Below, piece by piece: positions 34,701 through 47,823 of a DNA stretch of 64,000 bases. Source of the DNA: Lates calcarifer (lineage: Eukaryota > Chordata > Actinopteri > Centropomidae); contig NC_066843.1 in NCBI RefSeq assembly GCF_001640805.2, positions 2,974,380-3,038,379 of the forward strand, in the 5' to 3' direction. Under the pieces are notes generated by a model. The model was not told the DNA's origin. It searched no databases and was given only the letters and a program-made list of their open reading frames with translations. How positions within the stretch are numbered: position 1 is the first letter of the stretch; every line of letters starts with the position of its first letter. A program made the translations under genes and the position numbers.

Positions 34701-37700
34701 AAAGAAACAAGCCTGACAACCAACAAACCAAACGAACTAACTTCCTGTATGTTGCCAATGTTGTCTCTAAAAACTCTTGTTTCATTACCCACATCACATC
34801 ATGGTTAGTGAACCACAAATTATGACCCATGTGCTTGAGACCATTAGCCAGCCATTGGAGTTAGCCTGGGAGCATGTTAGCCAACTTTTTAGGCTTTAAA
34901 TAAGTCAGTCCTCAATTTTTATGTTTTATTTTTGGTGAAACTGTTTAACTTGCATTAGACTAATCGGTGGGACTAACTATGGTTGTAGACCAGTCTTAAT
35001 TTTTCTTTTTGGTTTGTCAAATGCAAGTCAGACAGACGTATTTGAAGCCTAAAAAGTTTGCCATCCTGCTCTCAGGCTAAAGCAGCAGAAGTACCATGTC
35101 CTCATCCATGCAAATTATGTGGGGCTGGGAGCTTGGTGAAGCAGTAATTCCTCGTAGGAACAGCTGTTTTAGCTCAACTATTCTGCTTACTCTCTTAGGT
35201 AGCGAGCTTGCTAATGGTCAGTTAGCAAACTTGTTCGCTTGTTAGCTTAGCTTGGTTGAAAAAGTCACAAAGTTTAATAAAAAGACGTTTTTATTCCAAA
35301 AACTCTGGTCTCGTAACTGTCTGCAAACCCTGCTCCTCTTTTGTGGAGCAGTTTTTACTTCAATAGAAGAGGTTCAATAAAAGTGAATAGGTCAACAAAG
35401 CTAATATGCTACGATAGCTTCCTCTATTTTCCTTCCCCTCAAAGATCAGCACCGTCAAAACAGCTCGCCTTCGGTCAACGGAGAAAATTCACAGTTCAGA
35501 GTTGAATCTGATGGAATGAATTTCACCTCCTCGATAACTGATTTTGCTGCAAAATTTTTGCCTTTTTAAATCCTGGTGTGTCCAGACCTTAACATTGAAC
35601 TCGTTAGCCATGTTTCAATGGTAATGCTATACAACACACAAGAAATAGAAACAGACTTATAATGTGTGGTTTTCAAACAATGTTGTGAAGCAAGTAATAG
35701 TAATGGAAAGAGTTTTAAAGAGACTGCTGTAACCCGTTGCAAACATACAGCAGTGTAGACACCATCAGCTGCTTTTGTTGACGTTATCTGAGCCTGACTG
35801 ACGATTTTGCCAATAACATGTCCTTGTAAAAGTTGAATCCCTCCAGAGGGCAAACATTTTCTGCTGGAGTGAACAAGGCTGAGTGGTTTGATAATGAAAA
35901 AAGTCTTGAGTTACCCAGAATTAACAGAAAATTAGTCCTAACTTTGTGCAATTAGATGTCTAGCTGAAGTCTGACTATTACTTTGATCTAAGACATAGTT
36001 CAAGTCTATTTTTGTGAAACTGGCCACAGGATACTGGGCATCTTTCTTCTTGTTTTTGCAGGGTAGCAGTTGTTTAGTGGAAGCCTTATGTCACCCCTAT
36101 AGGCTGCAGGGTAGATGGAGGCTAACATCCTGTCACCCCCTTAAAGTACACGTCTCACAACTGGTCCAGTGTAGTGTTACTTCATACCAAGCCCATCATC
36201 GGGTTCCCACAGGTATGCACCCGGTTCTTGATGGATTACAGACAGATGCAGAGTCAAGCGAATGCGCCATGAGGTCTGACAAAGAGAGTGTGAAAAGTTA
36301 ACTGAGCCCTGATATATCATTAACAAAGACTCTCTAAACACAGCCCCAGCGGTGTGTTGTTCAGAGGATACACAGCCAGAGTTTATCCCTTATTCGAAAA
36401 GCTTCCTCTGTGATTTGAGAAAGGCCTTGGCCTATTTGGAGCGCAGGCTGTGTTGATGTGAGCTGGAAGACAAAAGGAAATGAATGGAAAGCTGAAGTGG
36501 ATGACAGCTTAATACGGTATTTAAAGCCGCCTTTGTTTACCGAACACCACAGATTCCTCATCCCTAAATTAGAGTTGCATTTAGCAATTGTTTTCCTATG
36601 TTGCGACTGCTTTATTCACATAATACCAGTTCATTCAAATCGTCAAGAAAGTTTACAGCGGTGCCATAAAATCTAATCTTTGTTTTCACACCCCTTTTAT
36701 TCCTCTTCCAACCCCATTACCAAATCCTTCCCTTTCTCTCCCCCCTTGTTCATCCATAAATCTTTGGCATCACGTGTGGTTGTCGGGAGGGAAGAGGCGG
36801 GGGAGAAAGGCATCACTGGTGGAATCCAAACAAGTCATAATTCTTATCATCATCACTACAACCCAGTGTTATATACAGCCATCCCCTCCCATCCCATCCT
36901 GTCCCTCACATTCCCTCCACCGGCTTGCGTGTCTAATCCCTCAGTCCTCAGCCACAACAGGCTTAATGCATGACCGTTACAGCATGCATAGAGACTAAAC
37001 AACACGGGACCGTCAGCACCTTTAAAGGTTTATCTACTTGTCTCAGCGGGAGAAACATTATTAGTGACCTTTTTCTTTGTATAAAAGGTCTCAGCTGGCG
37101 CTCGATGCACGCTGCTGAGATCAAAGGAAACGCAGAGGAAAATGGGAGGAATAGTACGTCGTCGTACTGTATAAATTTTGGATTGCATCCTTCCTTCAAT
37201 AATAAAACAACACAAAATGGACGCTAAATATTTCACATCTGAAAAGATGACAATGAAGTCGTCCTGGGAACAAACCTCAAATTACAGCAACTAGAACAGC
37301 TCTTAGAAGGTTTGTTGTGGTGTAACAAATTTCACATTATCAACTCATCTGCAGATTATTCTGAGGTACTTGTACTCATGCTTGTGTATTTCTATTTGAT
37401 GTTACTTAATACTTAAACTCCACTACATTTCAGAAGTAAGTGTTTGACAGGAGTAGTTGCTGGTTAGATACATAAAAACATGCTCTATAATAATCTTAAA
37501 AGTACATTTTTAAAGATTAAACCATTGGTTCCAAACCTTTTCGACTCGTGACCCTAAACTTTTTTCAGGTTTTCTTATTGCAGTGAGCAGTGAGTTTTTT
37601 TGGCATTGCCGCTTAAATATTATCAGAAAGGTTGATGACATTTTAAGCTTTCAGATCGTAAGTTAATATAAAACCAATGAAGTGATGCAGCAATTATAAT

Positions 37701-40700
37701 TATAGATCAAATACAACTGTTATAATAATATCTCTGCTAATCCATGCAGGATAGAATAGACAGGCTGGAGGAGAATCTTATACCGGAGTCTTTTAAATCT
37801 TATCCAAAGCACCTTTAGCGAGTTCTCACGCAGGTTTGTGAGAGAAATCCTTTAAAATATTAAAAATATTCTTTTTTTTTTCAGCCTACCAGCTGAAGCT
37901 CAGCAGCCAAAAACTAAAAGTAGGTCATCCAAACATGCAAACGTCTCTTCTGTTCCATTCGTGGTCAGTGTATTGAAAACTGTGAGCTCTTATCCACTGC
38001 TGTAAAATAAACAGCTGATCACTTCACTCACAGATGAAAGGTTACCAACAAGATGAAAACCAACATTTGGTCGATTAAAATCAACACAGTTTCATGCCTC
38101 ATGTCTACCTCTGGAAATAAGAAGAGGCATAAATCCAACTGGTTTCTGGGAACAGAACGAAAACCTAAGAAATAAGAGCAAATCTATTGCCCTAAACTGG
38201 CTCCTTCAAACTTTTACGATGACCTGATTTTTAAGTTGTGTTAAAAATTGATTTTGTGGAAAGCTACACTGTGGTGAGACTCAACAGGAATACTTAAAGC
38301 ACCCTTGTGTGGTTATTATATTTAATATGACGATTGCAACACTGACAATGGCTGGAATTACTGGAATATCTGTCCTCTGACGTCGGGTTTTACAACATCC
38401 ATTACTAAACTGCATGTCAAGCTACTATTTAATGGTTACTGAGTTTATCCATTTACCTTCTCCTCCTACAGTGGGTGACGCTCTATGCAGTACACGATAC
38501 AGCTTCAAGTCAGATCATCAACACTGTCAAATTAACTTGGCAAATGATTGAGTGATAGGGAAGGCAGGGGCTTAAGTGTACCCGGATTGTGCCGACAGCA
38601 CTGCTCTCCATCCTCATCATAAAATGGTGAAACTCCATCAGTCACGCTCTGCCCCCAGCATGGATGCCAGCCAAGTGCCAATAATACCATTGATACTCAT
38701 CCACACACTCAGGTTTATAAATAGATTGTTTGAATATTAATCTTCTCTTTATACTCCACCGCCACATATTCCCTACATTTTGATGTATATTTGAATAATA
38801 TGCAAATACAAAAACACAGTCACACCATCATGTGGTTTAAGTACAGTAGCAGCGGCTCGGCCTAGTCTGCGATCATGGGGGTATAATAATGGAATGAGTT
38901 GCTTTTAAAGTGGGATTAAGGTGCTTTTAAGGCATTGGGGAATTTCCCTGTTGGATTGCAGTGGCAAATATGCGTAGAAATTGGAGCGGATTGGAGTTTT
39001 AGTCATTAAAAACATCACTCAGAAGCAGAGCTGCTCTCAAAGCAGGAGTGATATGATTGCTTGGAGACGAAAACCTAAAGTTTTCAGCTTTGGAAGTTCA
39101 TTATTCAATTGATTATTAAATTAAATTTCATTATCAAGATCAGTAAATTTAAACAGTTTGTACCAAGACTGCTAGACTCCAGCAGTTTAGTATTGTACTT
39201 CCAAAAGACACTTCAGGGACTCATAAGAGACATATTAAAGAAAGAACAATAAAAACCAAGGCAGCACATTTTCAGTCTCTGAGCCCAAACCAACCTTATG
39301 AACAGCTTGCTCCAGAGACTACCAACTACTTTTACAAGCTGATTGGAACAACCCATGATGAGTAAACTTATCTTGATGTGTAAAATTGCTGGAGTACCCC
39401 TTTAAAAATAATCCTTTTCTTTTTCACTGGGCTTCTTCAGTTTTAACTCCTGAATCTCAACTCCAAGATCCTCGAGTTGATTCTGTGCCTTTGCAGAAAA
39501 CAATCTTCACAAGTTGGTTGTTGGTTTGATGTTGTGTAACCAGTTTAGATGCACAGATGCTACATTTTTTTGGGCAATGTACCTCAGGACTTCCATTTGC
39601 TCTGGTTTTCTGAGTTGCCATCTGTGGACAAATAAACTTCTAGCACTTCTAGAAATATCATATCATGTCTCATGAAAGATAAAGTTAATACATGGATGAA
39701 TTATGAGAAAGATTCTGCAGTTCTTGGCTCTGGACTTCAAGGTTTAACTCAAACATTTTGCCTCCGGAGCAGGTTTGACTCCAAGGCGTAAGTAAAACTG
39801 CAACCTGTTACTCCCCAGATCTGCATGTATATAGTTACACGCTAACAAACACAGATGGTAACATGAGCTTATAGTTTCACCTGTGACTCGCACACTTGTC
39901 CAGTTTGGAGGGGTGCAAGTGCGGTGCTGTGCAAAAGGGCACCACGCTGCATTAACAAAGTATGAGGAGCGGGAATACGCTACCACCAAATGGTGGCGTG
40001 CTCAGTCACAGAGGAGAGGCCGGGTTGGCCCTGGTCTCTAGTTAACACGTCTGCTGCTGCCATAGCTTACGGTTGTAGACACGCTTAAGTGACTTAATGT
40101 ATTCAGCAGTCCTCCAACATCAAGCTCCAGTAGAAACAAAACCACTTAAGTGGCGCATTCCTCAGCAGCAGCATTAGATGTATCAATCTTCGAGTTTAAA
40201 GAGACAGTCGCTCAGCATCGGGCATCAAAAACACACATTCAGACAAATGCATACGAAAGAATTTGTGCCCTTTTTGGCTTTGTTCAACGATGAGAAAGAG
40301 AGATTTAGAGATTCAAATGTTTGGCTTGGCCTGACTCCTTTGGCTCGACCGACTGAACAAGCAGGAGACATACGCAGCAAAGGAAGACAGGGAAATGTCA
40401 AGAGAGATTAACGAAGCACATTCCACAGAGGTTACCCTTCAAAAGCAAAACGGGAAAGGAGAGAGAACAAGAGTGAGGGAGAGAGAGTCAAAGACACACT
40501 GTATGGAGGATGAGCATGACAATGTTAATCTACTCGTTATTTTTCAGTGTTATCAAGTCTTGTTTTGAATATTAATGCTACCGTCAAACAAAGAAGCAAA
40601 ACCAGATCTGTCTTACGTTAGATCACATTCTAGGCACATGCTTGCCATGAGTAATGGAGGATTATAACATTGGTCAGTTGGTACAACTATTACCACAGCT

Positions 40701-43700
40701 CAGTGAATTTTAAAGATACTTAAAGTGGCAATAATCAATATCTTTATATTAATAACGTATCACATGTCTACGTTTAGTGAGATGAACTCAAAGAGAATCT
40801 GGATGTCGCAGCTCCTCTCTGCTCTCTGGAGCTTTGTAGCAAATTTTAACTCTATTTGACTTTTAACTGTATTGTTTTGGTTGACTCTCACGGCTCTCAT
40901 AACACTGTCTTCACCTGTAGCAGGCAGCTGTTAAAAGAGCTCTAAAAATCGTCTTAACATTACTTTCCTCCGCACAAAGTTAGCAACTGGCAAATAAATG
41001 TTATGAAGCATTTAGCTGCTAAAGAGCAAGATGTTTTTCTCACAAATTGGTAGAGACCAAAAACGGAGCTAAAAGAAAGTGAATATTGGACTTAAACTTG
41101 CCAAGCGGACAGCAACATGCTTTAGTTTTCTAAAAAGTTAACTCGATGAGCATTGAAGCTAAAACTATGTTGCGTATACAGCTCATTTCTGCTGCCCCAT
41201 GTGGCCAAAAAAAAACAGTTACTGGTGAAAAATGATCAGACCCCAGTGTATTTCTATTTACACACATACATATACTTACTACATATACACTGTAATCCAG
41301 TGCTATATATAGAGACAACATTAGTGGATGCTTATGTTGTAAGAGCCTTGAAGACTCAAGAATGCATACATCTTTTAGTATCTGTGGTCTGAAGCAAATC
41401 CCCAACCCAGGCACCGTGAGTGCTCTGCTCTACAAACTGATCTTTAAAAGCCAACACATGTCTATTTTACACACAAAGATCCCATCTACGTCTCAACTTA
41501 GGTATTATTACATTGACTTAATCTTAATCAGTTTACGGTCAGGACCATTTTGCGAGGCATTAAAATCCTCAAGAGTTTAAAATGATATTAGTGATAAGCT
41601 TTTGGAAATAAAAACGGTCTATAATTACGATGCACGGAGCGCTGAGCAATGTGTGTATTTAAAGGAAGTACTGACAGTGACGGTGGGTCAGCGAAAACTG
41701 AGTAAATAAACCCCTCTTTCAACAAGCATCTCACATGATATTTGTTAAATATAAACGGTGTATATCTCATCTCCCCCGCTGAAGAACCCAATCCTCAGGC
41801 TCTTAACGTGAAGCTTCACGCCATCCTTGACCCCACATCGGCCCGGCTCATTCTTCTTCCCTCACCCCGTTTTAGTTTCCACCTCTTCGCTCTCCATCTT
41901 ACTTAACTCTCCTTTTTTTTCCCAGCCTCAGAAGAAAGTGGAATCAGATTAAAGTAGGACAAAGAAATGGTGGGACAAAAAAGTGCTGAGAGTAGGGATT
42001 TGCATTAAGTGAAAAAGGAAGAAGGAATGGAGAGAGCGTGAGAGACATTATCCATTTAACAGATACCTGGAAGACAGGGAAACAGACGGCTGTAGAGTGA
42101 AATTATCTAGGCCAGACAGGACCGTCGATGAAGCGTGGACTGTAATGAGAGCGGAGAAGGATCCACACAGACGGGAGTGTTCATCAGCTGTGCATTACCT
42201 TCAGCATTAGCACGGGAGGTTCAAGGGTCACAGTTGTCCTGGTTGTGACTTAGCGGCTTGCTCACAGCTTTTACCACAAAGCAGGACAGACAGCACCTGA
42301 GAGACAGGAAGAGATGACAGTGAACGGAGAGAGGATCTCGTAAAGTGAAGGAGAAACAGGTCACTTGTGGATAATTAGAGGGGGGGAATAGTTTTTTTTT
42401 AAAAGCTGCACTAGGCAAGTTTTTTTGTGAAAATACACCCATCTTATCAGACTAAATCACAAAGTGCAGCTACAGTAGAGAACAACGTCACACCTTCACT
42501 AATTGAGATGCTGTAGATTTGCCCTATCTGCCCAAATTAAATATGAGAGTCAGATTTAGAAGTGATGAAACTTAAAGCCATAAATTCAGCCCTCATGCTA
42601 AGCCATACGGACATTCATAATCCCCACAGGATGAATCCTAATGACTTTGATGAGCCTCTTTTTACTCTAGCGCCACCAGCCGGTTGACATTTATGGTTCT
42701 CAGTAAAATATTTTGCCAAGTATTAGAAGGGTTGTCATGAAATTTGGTTTTCATGATCCCCAGAGGATGCACCATACAGATTTTGGTGCTGCCATCAATT
42801 TTCCACTTATCACTTACCCAGTGAAATATCTCAACATCTGTTTGAGGGATTATTTCAAAATTTGGTACCAACATTCACAGTTCCCGGAGGATAAACCATC
42901 AGAATGACATTTATGGTTTGCAGTGAAATGTACAGTGGCGGAAGAAGTATTTGTGATCAGTTATTTAAGTAAAAGTACCAATGGCACAGTTTGAAAATAC
43001 AAGTATATAAGTCCTGCATTCCTAAGTACACAAGTGAAAGCCACCACCAAAGTAAAAGTGAACATTATGCATTGTGCTCATTTTCAGAATTCCATATATA
43101 ATATTTTATAGTTAGTGACATGTTATTCGCTAATTTTAACTACATACTGCTAGATAGCTTAATCGATAGCAATATGTCATCATTTATTTGGTGATTCTAC
43201 ATTTTGTATTAATAATCACCATCATCATCAATAATTTTGAACAGGCATCACCTAACTTTTCATCAGATTACAATTTTAATTTCAATCAGCCTCTGCTGTA
43301 CTTTGTGTTTAGTGCTAATTGCCAAATGTTTAGCGTGCTAACATGCTAAACTAAGATGGTGAATATTGCCTACCTAACATGGTGTGCTGTGCAAGCTGTG
43401 ATATGAATAGAAGAGACACACATGATGAGCTGGTGTTAACTTCACAGCAGGAGGATTTTTTTTTCTTTCTCAAACATACTTTAGGTACCAAAGATATCTG
43501 CTGTGAACCACAGGCCACAAATAATAAATGCATCTGTTTTTACTGTCTCAACATGAACTAGTTTTTGTACAGTTGGTAAGATAACCTCTTTTACTCTTGT
43601 TTCATTCTCCTAACTTCAACATACATACACTTTTCCCTTCTTCCATAAAACAAATTTTCCCATTGAGTGCATCTGCTCATTTAATGGCGCTGTCCCCACT

Positions 43701-46700
43701 AGCATTAGCACGATTAGCAATGTATGCAAATGATCATATAAAATAAATGTTACTATTAACATTTTAAATTACTATTAAAATCTAGCATGTACACTCAATT
43801 TAAGGCATATTTACTAATCTGGGAAAAGCTAGTGCTAACTGTTGCTAACAGCTAGCGGACTGGATATGAGATAGCTGTGTAGGGAATTAAAATGCAATTA
43901 AATAACAATAATTATTATTAAATAATAATTACTGAATCATAATAACAATAATAAATGTTTTCAACCCTCTACATGAACACAGCAAACATTATACCCGCTT
44001 AACATTAGCTTGTTAGCATTGTTACTGTGAGCATGTTAGCATGTTGCTATGCACTGTGTCCAGTGCAGTTTCAGAGCAGCTAGCATGGTGCTTCACCAGC
44101 CAGCGAACTCTCCAAAGGTTTTACACCAAGAGCACTCAGAGCATGTCACTTTCAACATATTAACTAATGAACACACATATAAAATGATAGTCTCACTGCT
44201 GTTTGACTTTTTACCTCTTTTATCCCTTTGCCATTCAATGCTTGTTATTTCTGGATATTCAAATCCATGTGGTTGTTTTTTTTAACACTTACCCCTCATT
44301 GCCACTTGAAGCTGCCAACATAAAATGTACCTTGAACAGCTTTAAATATTTTCTCTGTGTGGTATTTTTGATGTTGTGCAATAATTTGCATTTTATTCCT
44401 TTGGTCATCTGCATAAAGCCTTTCACTAGGGACATACAGTCATATTCTAAGATACCCAACCGCACATTGTTAGCTATCTAAATAGGGGAAAAAATAGGCA
44501 ATACTGAGCAGTGAAAAGCTCATAAATTAGATATGAAAGGATGATCCTGATAACATGTATAAAATCCCTATGTAATCATCCGTAGAGGAGGTAGCAGTGA
44601 CCTTGATGGCTGAAAAATTCCTTTGTGGAAACTCAATTTACTTCGCACACAATGTTGCTGGAAGTAATAGAGGAAAATGCACAGAGATTGCTGAGGATCT
44701 CACTATCTTTCCTCTTTGCGTTGAGACAGCACCGTGCTGTTTGTTACAGTCGGCCCATGATGCTTTTTTAAAGTTATGACGTAAAGAAAGAGGTTGTCAG
44801 GTTCTCCCAGAAATGAGCAAGTCTAATCTCCAGCTCTTCAAGGTGTTATTCCAATTTATCATGTAACTAAATACTTGTTTTATTCATGCATTGTTTAGGA
44901 GAGCTTACACTAAGTTTTTCAGGCTGCAGGAGTTTGAACAGCCACTGTGACACTTTTAATCAGCGCCGTTAGAGCTGTTTAAAATGTCACACCACATATA
45001 TCACTCTGCAGGTTCAAGACAGTCAAATCAGAGTTTCTGAGCATCAATATCTTTCTCTCAAATCTTGACACCGGTGAAGCAAAACCCTCATTTGAGATTC
45101 TCCTATTGATGTGCAGCCGCTCCACTGACAATAAATGAGACTCTGACTGGGTATTCATACAATGACAACTGAAACTTTTACATCTAAGAAAGCTTTATAT
45201 ATGTATTTTTTCAGTCTGGAAATGCTCTGTCGCCATCAAACAATGTCAGAGTAATGTCATACTCACCTCTTCCTTCTTTTCCTTATTCATGCTGGTTTAT
45301 ATTAGTATGACATTACAGGTGTAGGGGGCTGGGCAAAGCTCTTGTGTCTCATCTCTGATAACAGCAGATGAAAAAGATGTGCTCAGTGAAACAGAGCAAA
45401 CTGTCCTCACACCTTTATATAATTCCAAAAAAACATAAAAATAAACTCAAAATGCAAAAAAGGTCTAGTTGCGTTTTTGAGACACTAGACTGATCTTTGC
45501 GCAGATACATTTTATTCTACTTTGATGTCACGCTGAGGGGGTTTAACAGCGTTTATTAACAGTCTTTCATATGAAAATATCCTCTCAGAACCTGTAATAT
45601 TCCTCTTGGATTAGAGACACACCGATGGGACTGCTCCTCCAGCACACACTTTTTGAATTCCAGGTCGTTTTTGGTAAAACGGTTATATTATTAATCACAC
45701 GTATCTGAAACAGCGGGGGATCTGTTTCCATGGTGATTTTACGACATTTATTTTAAGCCCCAGTTGTCTCTCAGGGTGAGGATTGTTTCTCAGAACAAAC
45801 CCTCCCCTTGTCTCCTGTTATGTCATGACGAGTCAGAGATCAAATCCTGTTCGTAGACACCTCGACATCAAGGTAAAACAGCCGTGAAAAAACCGAGGAC
45901 TAGAAGAACACCTAAGTAATGTGAATTTCAGCGACTGCCTTCCCTCTGATTTACAGTGGAGGGGTGAGATAGATGCTTCAGCAGGAATCTAAAGAAAGTT
46001 TTTACAGCCTGGTGCGTCACGGATCCCCTCTTGGACTGAAGTGCTGAGTGAGGCATTAACAGATTGCTGCCTGAAAAACAAACCTTATCCAAAATAGAAG
46101 TGTTGCCCCCCCCCCCACCACCACCAGTATGCCAGACATGGTGTGCCAGCCTTGAGTGCCAAGGCCAGGCCTTGATATCTTAGACCCACTGTTAAGTAGG
46201 CTCATGGGATACTTGCTCTGCAGTGCCAGTTGTGGCTTGTTGTTGGTGGTTTGTAGAGACGATATCTGCCAGGATGATGTCCTCATTCATTTCTGGGGCT
46301 CAGGCTTTTAACTCGCTCTGCTGCTCCAACTCTACCTCCCTGGTAAAGTGAGGCACTGAGACCTTTTTTAACATTTAAACAGGGGCCCTAATGAGGGAAG
46401 AGACCTATGAAATTAATGAAATAGATGGTTAAGATGTGAATGCTGCCAACGCTGAATTATTGCTGTGCAGCCGTGTGCTTTAGTTTGTCTGGCAGACAGA
46501 AACTCATGCCTAATCTGCCATCTCATTAGACACCCCTGAGCTTCTAAAGTAACCTAGATCTGGGATCCTGGAACTTTGATGTACTTATCCTATCAAAAGC
46601 ATTTTTGTCTTGAGGCCGCCCCTTTCAGAATTTTTAAGCCCAATTATTCCTCATGATCTCTGAGAAAGTTACTTATATTTATCTCAGCCTCACTGTTTTC

Positions 46701-47771
46701 TGTAAACCATGCCTCATCTGAATCATGCACTATTCCCCCGGTGAAATCCAATATTCTCTCTCTTGCCAGAGGCAAACCCTACAGAAATCAAGAGGAGGTG
46801 CATAAAGCAAGGTTGCCTGACTGTTGTTTCCATGTGCGGGTGCATGCGAATGTGTGTTTATGTTATTAAAACGAAACTGTTTATTTTAACGTGTGTATTT
46901 TGTGCGGTTTTGCATATTTATAACAGGTGTCGGATGTCTGTTTCTAGAAGAAACGCAGAGTGTGCACCTGCTGTTGTTGTGCCCACATTATAGAGAAGAA
47001 GTCATAGATATAAAAACGAATGATACATAGGATTGTAGATAAATACAGTGATGAACAAGTGCCCTCAGATATGTATAGAAATGATTATTTGTTTTTGCCT
47101 CCGGAGGATTCAGATCACAAGATGCGGCTCTTTAAAACAGTTTACCGAGTCTCCGCTCTTGAAGCCGTGACTTTCCAAACGCTGTGCTGCTGCTGTTGTA
47201 TGATATGAAATAATGAGGATGTACAAATTAATTTACATAATTGTTGTTTAATTGCAGCAGCCAAGGGCGATAAGGCTGCAGCAGCCCCTGCTGGTAAGTG
47301 TCTTCATGACATCTAATCTGAGCCCACAAGCTGTGCTCCAGAAATCCAATTTAGTTTTTGAGTTATGCATACAGTAATCAGCTATTATACAGTTAAACTA
47401 CAATAACCACCGGAAAAACAAATGTTTTAATAAAAGCTTCTAATGAAGATGCTTTAATTTTCTGATGCATTTTTCTTGTTTCTCTCCTTTTCAGACAAGA
47501 AGGGTAAGAAAAACTCACCGCATTCAGTGTTTGTTTGTCTGTGTGTCCCATAGATGTAACTGTCTATACATCACCATCATCATCACCATCATCATCACCA
47601 TCATCATCATCATCATCATCTGCAAAATAATGTGTGTCTTTCCCCCTCATTCAGAGAAGCCGGCAGAGGAGGAGGGTAAGATTTCAAAGATCAAACACAA
47701 ACACAGAAGCAGTGAACTTCTGTGGTGAAGGAAACTGAGTGTGGAGATGCATGATCCCCACTGTGCCGCTG

Positions 47772-47823
<52 letters not shown>

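Larger units (their letters stand above)
31798..47257. other. MyBP-C intron 1 (15.5 kb)
   Basis: Large first intron without recognised coding exons. It holds several interspersed repeats (listed), a repeat-like block at ~39150-39410 ending GGAGTACCCCTTTAAAA, and a non-repetitive stretch at ~38460-39070 that looks like possible conserved regulatory sequence. First introns of sarcomere genes often carry muscle enhancers; that is inference only. Confidence 0.6.

Noticed and set aside
46763..46840. Possible MyBP-C exon after CTCTTGCCAG
   Set aside because: Acceptor-like, but no usable donor follows in a suitable phase.
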